Shown one piece after another: positions 35,048 to 45,083 of a stretch of DNA of 64,000 bases. The stretch's first letter is position 1, and each line of letters begins with the position of its first letter. The stretch is from Cryptomeria japonica. Lineage: Eukaryota > Streptophyta > Pinopsida > Cupressales > Cupressaceae. The notes beneath the pieces were generated by a model. It made no database searches and had not been told where the DNA came from. It was given only the letters and a program-made list of their open reading frames with translations. Location: assembly GCF_030272615.1 (NCBI RefSeq), contig NC_081407.1, positions 264,540,574 to 264,604,573 on the forward strand. Reading direction: 5' to 3'. A program made the position numbers and the translations under genes.

Positions 35048-35872
35048 TGATGCAAGAGCATCCCTGACATATGAGCAATCTTGCATCAATCAAAAATATT
35101 TCCTTTCAGTTTAGTTCTTGTCCAGTTCAATGTGCAGTTTTATGTGTTCTTACCAGTAGGTGTCATTCGTTGCTTTCTTTTCATTGCAAATCCTATTTTC
35201 AGTTTCCAGGCTCGTTCATGTGCTAATTCCATATTTTCAGTCCATTTGGATTCTTTTCCGACTAGTTATCGTTCCCGGTTTGATTGTTTCTGGGTTCTAG
35301 GACAGTTCTTGAGCTTACCAGTTGGTTTTCCTTCATTTCTGGAGTGGTTTCTTGGCATGTGGATCTATTTGGGGTCTTGTCCGATGTTCTTTGGCATGTG
35401 GTTGACCTTCTTGTTGATCCACTCTTCTTGGTTGTTATTTTTCAGAAGAATTTCTTTCATTTTTAGGGTTGACCTAGTTACACATTTCATTTTCTTGCAT
35501 TGGTAAATGTAATCTTTTCTGGTCGACTTGAATATGTTCTGGAGAGTATATATAGGGTATTATGTAATCATTTGTAGGACAGAGAGGAAGTGGAAATCAG
35601 AATAAGAATTTAGATTTGTGATTAGTGATCTGGTTGACTCTGAAAGTTCCAAATGGATTATTTCTGGCTTGTAGCCTACATGTAATCGGTTGACTATCTG
35701 ATGTTCTAAGATGATTGTATGATGATAAATGGTTGGTTGTTGGAGGCTCTAAGACAATAATATGATCTATTTCTATAATCTTTCTATGTTTTCTTGTTGC
35801 TTTCGTTGTGTTACTCTTGCTACATAAGTCGGTCAGTTCCCTTTTGAGGGTTTACCGGTTATGGCTGCATCA
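35048..35872 (+). repeat. 3' LTR of the outer gypsy element
   Basis: It begins TGATGCAAGAG and ends GGCTGCATCA, aligns with 7602-8426 from end to end, and is followed by CAAAA at 35873-35877. Confidence 0.93.
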
Positions 35873-35877
35873 CAAAA

Positions 35878-37300
35878 AGTGTTAAAATGCATAACCAACT
35901 CAAAATTACAACACAAAGAAACATATATCATCTTATCTTTAGTCCTCGTGAGAAGAGAACCATCCACCTAGGTGAAAGGGCAAAAATTGTCTAGATCTTC
36001 AATACATGACTTAGGGAATTGGAGACAGAGACAGGCCTTCCTCAACATAGCATAAGTCCTCCAATTGGATGAAGACAACTGATATTTCTAGCACAACTCA
36101 AACCAAGAGATTATTTGTACATTAGAGACAATATATTTAAAGCAACAAATATCATTAAGAGCCCATGTTTTAGCAAAGCAACCCTAGATGAGAGCGAGAG
36201 GTCTACCTTTGTGGAACAGGTTCCATTAAATAGATCTTTCACCACATATAGTATTATTATTAATGAGAATCTTATTATTATAAATTAAGTGTCTAATGTG
36301 ATCCCAAGCCTTCTAGATTTCTCTAAAGAAATTGGATCCAACTAGGGAGATAGGGAAACTATCGGCAATGAGGTCACTAAAGGGGAGCATTTTCCAAGCC
36401 TTGGCTTGTTTGGATATAAAGCATAATATTATTCTTGATAAGAACCTTCAATGGTTCTTCACCATCTAAAGCATGAAGGATCCATTTGGCAACAAGGGAA
36501 ATTCCTTGATATTTGAGATCCTTGAGCCCTAAACCTCCTAACTTCTTATCAAGACAACACCAACTCCATTTAACCAAGTGCCACTTCCTGTTACCTTTTC
36601 CATCTAAGAAGAGGAATTTTCTGACAAGTTTTGGAGTCTCATTAATCTAATAGTTACTGAGCATCCAAATTGAAGCACAATACAAGCTATAAGAAGAGAG
36701 GATCTTTTGGCATACCTAAATTCTACCAAGTGATAGATATTGCTTGTTCCATTTTCCTAACTTGCTTTCCAACTTACTCTTAATTCAAAGCTACATGTCT
36801 TACAAGCACATGTTGATAGAGAAGGGATGCCCAAATATCTAACTTGTTTGGAAGGAGTTTAATTAGACCTTTGTTAATCTCAACATCTAAGGAACCTTTA
36901 GTCATCACCTCCTCATATAATTGTAATAGGTTAGAGCTAATCTAGTCTATGGTATTTTTGTAGAACTCAATGGGCATCCCATCTAGGCTAAGGGCCTTAT
37001 CATTGTTTAGGACGTTAATATCCTTGTGGATTTATTCAATTGAGATAGGCTTTCTTAGAGAGTCAGCCTCTCCTTTGAGATCTTGTTTGGAATGAGGGCC
37101 CTACACTTATCCCTAATAGAGAGGCAGGTTGAGGAGTTGCCTTCAAAGGTGAATAGCCCCTTATAGAATTGGAGGAAGGAAAGTTTAATATCATCCTTGT
37201 CCACCACTTCTCTACCATCCTCCCAAATCATGTCGATCATTTATTTGTGTTCCTTCTGTCTCAGCATGTTAAAGAACTTGGAACTTTATCACCATGTTGT
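35878..37300 (-). pseudogene. LINE ORF2 reverse transcriptase, core deleted
   Basis: On the minus strand, 37240-37055 reads MIDMIWEDGREVV, then FLQFYKGLF, the segment before the RT fingers. Frames with stops then give SPGPDG-like and LLPNK-like text. At about 36620-36470 it jumps to LSLAG-like, then KLGGLGLKDLKYQGISLVAKW, the region after the RT core. The palm with the YADD motif is not seen, and the distance is too short for it, so the core is deleted. The reading continues at 7601 on the other side of the gypsy insertion. Confidence 0.75.
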
Positions 37301-37479
37301 AACCAATTAACTCTAGACCTAACTCTTATTCCCTATATCTTTTGGTGTTGCAGACCTCTCAACATATCTTTGGTGTGAGATAGAGCATGAGAGAGATTCA
37401 AATTGTCAAGGCTTTCTTGGTTTTGTGCATCCAATACTTGTAGATTGTCAACTAGATTCTTCGCAATCCTCCTCTCATC

Positions 37480-38440
37480 CTTGGCTTTCTTCCTACCTAC
37501 TATCTATAGGAGGGGACCTTCTAACTCTTAATATTCACGTTCCATTTATCAATAGCAGATGAGGTGTGGATGTCCCACTTTTGTTTAATTGTATAATCAT
37601 GTCGATAGCATTCTCAACATCTTAATCTTCCAAAAGACTGATGTTGAGGATTAAACTTACCCCCCTCATAGGGGGCGAGGCAAAAATTTCATTTAAGGCA
37701 ATTTGTGTAATGACTGGATGGTGATTAGATAGGATAAAAGGATAAACTTTCACAGTACCATCTCCTTGTTGCTGGAATGACAGAAAGTCCTTATTCAAAT
37801 CTAGAACCTATCCAACCTATAGTAGATTATTTCCCTTGTTGAAAGTTGCACCAAGTAAACTATATACTCATATTATAGTCCTTCTTCAATCCTTCAAGGG
37901 GGTCTAAAAGCCTAAGTTTACTCTTCATCCTTGCCTAGTGCAACTCTTCCCCACTTTTCTATTCTAGGTTCAATCCACCTAGCTTGTCCTATGGGTGTTC
38001 TACCTTGTTCAAGTCTACCCCAATGATCCAGGGAATATCAAGGAAAGTACACAACCATTTCCAAAGTTCAATCCTTTCCCTATAGTCATTCGAAGCATAG
38101 AGTGAGCAAATACCAACCTTAAAATCATGGATGTTAAGAATGATCCACACTACCCTATTACAAGGGGATTTACCACTACCTAAAATATTATTTCCCCATC
38201 TTCCATTGATTAAAATGATAGAGCCCCCTTTTCCCTTACCATGTGTAGTAGTGAATTGTATAGCATCTTTTTGAATGTATCAAAGATTTAATCCCAATGT
38301 CAAACTAACAGCTTTAACCTCTTGAAACATCATGATGTTAGTATTTTTATGTTGGTTGAGCCACCTTTTCACCACATAAATCCTATCAGGGGATTCAAGT
38401 CCTCAAACATTCCAAGATATACACTTTATAACCATCGGAG
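37480..38440 (-). pseudogene. LINE ORF2 endonuclease (APE-like)
   Basis: Minus-strand reading gives IKCISWNV-stop-GLESPDR near 38430, the N-terminal 'SWN(V)RGL' landmark of the LINE endonuclease. Then come MMFQEVKA (the QE catalytic motif), IILINGRWG, ICSLYASNDYRERIELWKWL and WIIGVDLN (usually GDFN, here changed). It would nick genomic target DNA. Stops and frameshifts are frequent. Confidence 0.78.
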
Positions 38441-38487
38441 ACCTTTAAGCAATTATATTCTTAGTAGCTTTGAAGCTATCAAAACAC

Positions 38488-40914
38488 TTAGGGAGTTATT
38501 TTGTTATTATCCACTTTCTTGGGGAATGGGGATTGTTTTCGCTTAGGTCTTCCTCTTTTCCATCTAACTTTGATAAACAAACCATTCCTCATAGGCACCA
38601 AGATTTCATAAGTTTCAGATTTATCCTCTATAGATTGGCCTAGGTTATGCTCCTCTTTAGTCAATGAGTCACTAGATAAGGATCTCATTTTCAAGTCCAA
38701 ATTCAATGGATGATCATCCATAATATCCTTACAGAGGCTCATTCTGGAATGATCATAAGGGACAATGGCAAGCTTGTGGATTTCATTAGAGACCAGATTT
38801 CTATTGGTAGGATCCGCAGTAATAATATTAAAATAAGGTCTATCCTTATCAAATTCATCCTTTTGGCTATCCAAGTTCGGAGTTTCTCTCTCACAAACTT
38901 GAGGGAGAGTGTTAGTTTTATTTATCACCAAGGAGAGGGGTATTCCTTACAATCGCCCCATCATGTGTTTCCTCATATTGGGTCTCCGCAAGAGCATTAA
39001 AAGTGTTAGAAAGATTCAAAAAATCAATTCTCCCCTTGGGAGTAATAAGACTAATAATCTCACTCAAAATCATGTTAGATTTCCTCCTTTCCTCAATACC
39101 CCTAACAATAGATTTGACAAGGAATCCATTATTATCTTCAATCATACTAACTTCAGGTTGTTGGACCTAAGAATCATCATCCATTGGTACAAAGCTTGGG
39201 TTGACAGACAAGCCCTTGGCAATCTTGAGCTTATCAAGCACAAGTTGTTGTGCATTTTTCTTTCAAATCTTACAAGATCTGGGCAACACAAATTGATCAA
39301 AATCATCCATCTTAGGGTTCTTAGCTTGAGACAAAGAAGCAAAGATGGATGAGTGAGGGGGGGCGACATTGAAATCCCTAAATTTAACCGAACTATCAAG
39401 AACACGGAGCCTATCAGATGCAAAGGTAACCACATTTTTCACTGCATCTTTTAATGTGTTAAGGTTCACCATAAGCGTTGTCTAAGAATTTCCACCATTA
39501 TTAAGTAGAGACTCGAGGGTGGTTGAAGTGCCATTGTCAACGGCTTGCATAGAATGGTTACTAGTAGTGCCAGAATGGTTTGCAGGGGGCTTGTGTTTGG
39601 TTAGAAAAGGGAAATTTCTCCTAATGTGCCCTTCCCTTTTACAAATAAAATAGGCATTAATCCCTCCAAGGATTTCCAAGAGACGAAATAAGGGTTCTTC
39701 ATCTATATTAACTTCAATAAACCTGGTGAATTCTTGGCTAGGGTTAATCAAAATTAGAACTCTAGCATCCATATGAGGGACAAGAGATTGGGTATTGTCT
39801 ACCCTAATGACTTTCCCTAAAGATTCAAGCATCTAAGGAATGAAATTCCACAACAAAGGGGGCATATTTTTAATAACTACCCAACAAGGACAAGAAAGGG
39901 CTCAGATTTCATCAAAAACTACATCGAACCACCATTTAAAGGCCCTAAAAGTGCAATTACCTATAGACCAATATTGTTTCTCAACAACAGCCACCTGAAA
40001 TTTAGCATCTTTAAAGAAAATGATAAATAAACCTCTTTTAATCATTCTATAGAATGAGAAATGAAAGCCTAATTTCTTAATCCATATAGGGGAAAGAACC
40101 CAGTAGTTGTGCACCCTAACTTCGCGCTTCTCAAAATCCTACTTGGAAATTTCAAATCACTCCGATTTTTTTACAGCAACTTACTTGGCAAGTCCCCTGC
40201 TTATAACTAAGGTTTCAGGGCCACATCATCAAATATGATGCCACATCAGCATGCTTTTTGCCAAGGTGTCCAAAACAGCCCCCCAAAAAAGTGAGACCAA
40301 TAGGCGTGCAAAAGAGACCCCAATAGTTGTGCAGCTAACATGGCATCACCTGATTGGTTACTTTTTACAATATTAGTACATTTCTTAACAACTATTGGTA
40401 CATTTCCTAACAACTGTTGGTACATTTCCTAACAACAATTGATATTTTTTGTTTCAAACAATAGGTTTTATTTGTTCAATTTTTGGAACAAAAGGTACCA
40501 ACAACCCTCACAACAATTGGTACATTCTCAATTACTGGGTCCTTTCCCCTATTCTTTAACCATTCATCCAAGAATTTTCTAGTCGAGCACTTAGCAGTGT
40601 CCACGACTGCTAAAAACACAGCAATATTTTTTAGCCTATTCTTTTTCAATGTTTAGGGCATTAACCATATCCGAATTAGGGGTAATAGAAAGGTTGGACA
40701 GAGTAGGAATGGATTGCTTACCTCCTCCTTAGGACACGCCATTACCTTCAGCAATAGAGGAAATGCTTGCTTCAAATTTGGCAAAGTCAGAAATAATGAC
40801 GGGGGAATCAATAAGGGCAGCCTTGAATGACTTCGCATTCTTAAAAAGGGTTGAGTCTAAATTAATGGGCAAGTCATCCACATTAATGGCCTCGACAGTC
40901 GAGGCATCACCCAT
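38488..40914 (-). pseudogene. LINE ORF1 (DUF4283-like, zinc knuckle)
   Basis: The ORF1 start is at 40914 (MGDASTVEAINVDDLPIN). A DUF4283-like block at 40114-39902 reads KRGLFIIFFKDAKFQVAVVE and FRAFKWWFDVVF. At 39832-39482 comes VRVLILINPSQEF-like text (as ARVLILIN) and a degenerate CCHC (YFICKREGHIRRN). The tail at 38931-38488 is charged and ends with KVRWKRGRPKRKQ, a basic motif typical of plant LINE ORF1. ORF1 binds the element's RNA. Several frame changes and stops. Confidence 0.72.
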
Positions 40915-41095
40915 GCTCGAGCATTAAACTCACCCTCTGCACAATTTGCATGGCACCATCACCACCACACAACAAATAACAAATAGAGATAAACAATAGC
41001 GAAAGAGAAATATCATGCTTGTGTGGAGGAGGTCGTACACCCTCCTCCACAGCCTGGCCTGACCCAATGCCAATGCACCAAACCCTCGACTTTCA

Positions 41096-41259
41096 AGGAC
41101 ATGTTTATTCTGGCTTCAAAACGGCAGTACGAATTGACTAACATGCATGTTAGTCGCGCATTTTACACCATCAATTTTGCAATAAATGGTTGTGATTGAC
41201 TAACACATCACTATCACGTTGTACGAAAGCTCTATTTTGGAGCCAGAATAGCTTCGGCC
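41096..41259. mobile_element. Small MITE-like element with inverted ends in the LINE 5' end
   Basis: A 164-bp block has imperfect inverted ends (TATTCTGGCTTCAAAA against TTTTGGAGCCAGAATA) and is flanked by an 18-bp direct repeat CCAAACCCTCGACTTTCA (41078-41095 and 41260-41277). The internal sequence contains ATTGACTAACA twice. I do not recognise the family. Confidence 0.55.
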
Positions 41260-44200
41260 CCAAACCCTCGACTTTCATGCCTTCATTACAGAGCATTTCT
41301 CCCTATCTCATTTGTTTTGAAAATATTATGTCTATTATTGAATTTAATATTTTGATGTGTAAATGGTTTTCATAATTAAAGTAAAAGATAAGAGATCTTG
41401 TTAACAGACTCATGTCATTACATTCGACCCTTTATAGAATGTCTCTCAATATTAAATATATATACTAAAAGATATTTATTTTTAAAAAAAGTTCTTTTTG
41501 AAAGTTCTTTTTATGCAATTTCATTTATTAAAAGAAGAGGAAAAGTCTATATTATAATCCAAATCCGATTAAAGAATTATAGTATGTAAATTTCTAATTT
41601 AAAATAAATAAATTTAATTGATAATGGTGGTTTAATGGTAGTTAGATATATTAGTATGTTTGAAGGCTTAAGTTCGAAATTTATTTAATAAATATATTAA
41701 TATAGTATGTTCTCATTTACTTTTGGCAAAAGGATATAAGAAATTATTTTGTATTATTAAATAGTTAAAAATAAAAAATCTATCAAAAAAATCATTTTAT
41801 TTATTCTAAATTATATTGTTACATAGATAATTGTATTATGCAATTTTTAATTTTTTTTCATAAATTTATGATTTCTCATGACGTGTGATATATGAAATAA
41901 ATTTATAGTGCACAAACCCTACAAGAAGATAAATTAGAAACTAGCATAGATATTTTCTACATTAATTCTATGAAGAAAACATTTGCTTATATGATAAAAT
42001 ATTTTAAGCAATATGTAAATCAACATTTAGAAAAAAAGAATGTAAGAAAATAATAAAGTAGAGTGACACAAATATACTCTAGAAGAAACCCAATCTCAAA
42101 TGCATGAATCAATATATTCTCTAATAATAATAGTCATAACACATTATCAAAATTAAAAAATTAACATGGAGATCAACAACCTATTCCTCTAGAGAAAATC
42201 CAACATAACTTTATAATGATATCTCTTTTCCACCCCCATCTCACTCTCTTAATGTATAGACTAAAGAAGTCCCAAAAAACCACTAGGGGAAGCGTAGCAA
42301 TAGTCATTATAGCTAACTTTGTGCATCCATAGATTCTAAATGGTACATCAGAGTATTAGTTTTTTTTGTTGTCTCTATATGTGACTTAACTACTTATAGC
42401 TATTGTTCTAACTTCTAGGTAGTAATGATGCATGTTGTGGGATCCATTATGTGCACAAGGGTCAAAAAGTACACTTTCAAAGTGTTGCCCAATACCTACT
42501 TAATGATGCCCAAATAACCATGCACTTAAAATTGACAATATTTATGCACAAATGCCCAAGTAGTTGTGTGCTAAGGGTGCCAATAATGGTGCACAAATGT
42601 GCCAATTATGATCCAAAAATGCTAAAAAATAGGTGGCTATTGGTACATGAAATTTATTAATGGACTTTTAATTAAAATAAAAATCGTTCCTTTAAAGTTA
42701 GCAATTGAAGAATTGAGTGTGCAAGGAGTGAATGGCTATTGAAACATGAGTAGTAATTGGTGCTCTTCCCCCAAACAATGTTACCATGGACTCAAACAAA
42801 TTCCCAAAATATCATGATAAGATTTATGTGAACCACATTTGATTTTGAACTCACTAGCTCTATTAAAAGATGCCTCAAGACATCTCATGACATATCATAT
42901 ATGAATAAAACTTATATAGCATAAGAACCCCACAAAAAGATAGCTCACGCTTCACCTTTTACTTTTATTAGTTTTATCTATCTCCTTGTTAACACCATTC
43001 CTTCTTTTCAATATGTGTGACAAAAGTACCTCCATAACTAAATTTTAGTATAGAACAAAAATAACAAATAGCATTGTACACACTATTCTGAACTCGTTAT
43101 TATTATTAAAGATACTTTAAGACATGTCATGACATGTACTATAAATAAAATAAATACTTTCAGCCGTGACATATATACCACAGAAGAAATAAAATAAAAT
43201 TAAAATAAAAAGGATACTTTAAGCCATGACATATCTACTAAATGAAATAAAATATCTAATGCACAACCACAGAGCAAAATAAAGCACATTTCATTTGTTT
43301 CTGTCATCTCCACGTTTGCCGTCGTCCTTTTTTCCAAGAGGACAATAATTGCTAAATTTCAAAAACAGTCAGTCTGAGAAAGTGATTATTAAGATCAATA
43401 AATTAACCACTGACAAAATATAACCTCACAAAAATCGTATTATTAACAGATGGTGATAAATCATTCATCTTATTAAAGGTGTATTACTCATGTCCAAGAA
43501 ATTTGGACATGATCTCATTGAAACAGGGTTTTTCTCTCATAATATATCCGAGAGATTCGAACCCATAATCTCACTTCGATCCCTAAACAGAGTTTTTCTC
43601 TATAGAAGGAAGAAAATTACAGTTAGAGAGTCATTCAGATCTGAAAAATGGAAGCCCATCTCCAGCTTTATGAGATAATGCTTTCTGCTGCAAAGCCCAT
43701 GGCTCTCAAAGCTGCTGTCTTGCTTAACATCCCACAGATTATAGCTACACATGGCAAAGAAAATCCTCTCTCTGTGGAGGAAATTGCTGAACATATTTCT
43801 GCCTCCACAAAAGATAAGGTTCCACAGAAGGAAAACTTGTCTAGGATTCTGAGATTGCTGGCTTCTTGTGGGGTCTTCACTGAAGATGTAGATGAGCAAA
43901 CCAAGCAAATGAAATATGGGTTGAACAGTGTTTCAAAATTGCTAGTGAAGGAAGAAAACAGGGATTCCCGTGAGCAATTTCTGATGTTGGTGACAGAAAA
44001 AAGTTTATGTGGATCCTCAACACCATTTTCGTGATGATGTGTTGGAAGGGTGTCATCCCTTTATCAAAGTCCATGGCATGAGCCCATGGGAATATGTGGG
44101 TACAAATGCTGAAGCCAACAATCTTTTTAACAAGGCCTTGGCCTGCCATACAAAAGATATCATGGCTTCTGTGGTGAAGATGTATGATGGGTTCAGGAGT

Positions 44201-44378
44201 GTCAGAACTGTGGTGGATGTAGGTGGAGGACTGGGCTCTGCATTGTCTGTTATAGTTGCTCAATATCCACACATACAGGGCATTAACTTTGACTTGCCTC
44301 GTGTCATTGCAACTGCATCTCACATACCAGGTGACCAACTTCATCTCAATTTTCATTGTAGAAAAAAGTAATTGGTTT

Positions 44379-44536
44379 TGTTTAGTTTGATGATTTTTGG
44401 ATTTGACTGCGTTAGATTATTTTTCATCGACGTTTCGGATAGTTCTCATCCTGATGATGGATCATGGAGCATGATCCGAAACGTCGATTTAAAATAAACT
44501 AACACAGTCAAATCCAGAAATCGTCAAATCAAACTA
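44379..44536. mobile_element. Foldback (MITE-like) element, copy 1
   Basis: Arms of about 60 bp pair almost perfectly: TTTAGTTTGATGATTTTTGG, GATTTGACTGCGTTAGATTA and CATCGACGTTTCGGA on the left match TCCGAAACGTCGAT and AGTCAAATCCAGAAATCGTC on the right. The loop contains CCTGATGATGGATCATGGAG. It lies a few dozen bases inside intron 1. Confidence 0.75.
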
Positions 44537-44896
44537 TAATGGACTGTGAGACATCCATGCATTCAATTAGTTTTGTCTAATTTGTGGATTTATGGTAGAA
44601 CGATTGGTGTGAACAGTTAGACACTTATTAGACTAATATAGATATCTTAAATACATCTATCTAATAAATGTGTAGAGATATCAACTTAGAGCTATTTTAT
44701 TGTCTTAAAAGTTATTTCATTCTACTTTAAATTATTTCATTAGAGGAGTAGGGTCTGCTTTGTCTGTTATACTTGCTCAACATCCACACATACAAGGCAT
44801 TAACTTTGACTTGCCTCATCTCATTGCAACTGCACCTCCTATACCATGCGAGCAATCTCATCTCAATTCTCATGGCAGGAAAAAGTAATGAGTTTT

Positions 44897-45083
44897 GTTT
44901 AGTTTGATGATTTCTGGATTTGACTGTCTTAGATCATTTTCCATCAATGTTTCAGATCATACTCTATGATCCATCATCAGGATCTAGTTCTCATTCCGAT
45001 GATGGATCATGGAGCATGATCCAAAACGTTGAAGGAAAATAATCTAACATAGTCAAATCCAGAAATTGTCAAACTAAACTATC
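44897..45083. mobile_element. Foldback (MITE-like) element, copy 2
   Basis: Same design as 44379-44536 with the centre more complete: GATCATACTCTATGATCC, then ATCATCAGGAT, mirrored by CCGATGATGGATCATGG. The arms (AGTTTGATGATTTCTGGATT and the matching right arm) are slightly diverged. It was probably carried along by the tandem duplication of the exon-1 end. Confidence 0.72.

Larger units (their letters stand above)
7602..35872 (+). mobile_element. Ty3/gypsy LTR retrotransposon (gag-protease only), hosting the Tat element
   Basis: Two 825-bp LTRs (7602-8426 and 35048-35872) begin TGATGCA and end TGCATCA. The target duplication is perfect: CAAAA at 7597-7601 and 35873-35877. Between the LTRs lie a primer-binding site, gag and a protease. 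There is no RT, RNase H or integrase before the 3' LTR, so the copy was non-autonomous or internally deleted. The gag is split at 9606/34165 by the Tat element. The two LTRs differ by about 25 substitutions over the first 230 bases by eye, many more than the LTRs of the nested element, as expected for the older insertion. Confidence 0.93.
6545..41300 (-). mobile_element. L1-type LINE, minus strand, in the OMT copy-1 intron; split by 7602-35872
   Basis: With the nested gypsy removed, about 6.5 kb of minus-strand LINE remains. From 5' (high coordinate) it runs: 5' leader, ORF1 (40914-38488), ORF2 endonuclease (about 38440-37480), RT remnants (37240-36377) and zf-RVT (7601-6958). The outer limits were set by aligning the flanks to the uninterrupted intron of copy 2: homology stops at about 6544 (TTTTATGTCTTG) and resumes at about 41308 (TTGTTTTGAAAATATT). 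A short TTGTTT may be the target duplication. The 3' end has only a weak T-rich stretch where a poly(A) tail would be. Confidence 0.8.
4322..41885 (+). repeat. Duplication unit 1 (interrupted): flank, OMT exon-1 stub, intron 1
   Basis: Unit 1 occupies 4322-6544 and resumes at about 41300-41885, once the LINE and everything nested in it is subtracted. It matches unit 2 segment by segment: 4322-4640 with 41925-42290, 5290-5700 with 42270-42680, 6154-6310 with 43648-43800, 6320-6544 with about 45530-45905, and 41305-41885 with about 45910-46490. Unit 1 lacks the end of exon 1 and stops just before the position of exon 2, so it is a partial copy. Unit 1 also has about 650 bp (4640-5290) absent from unit 2. 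Confidence 0.75.
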
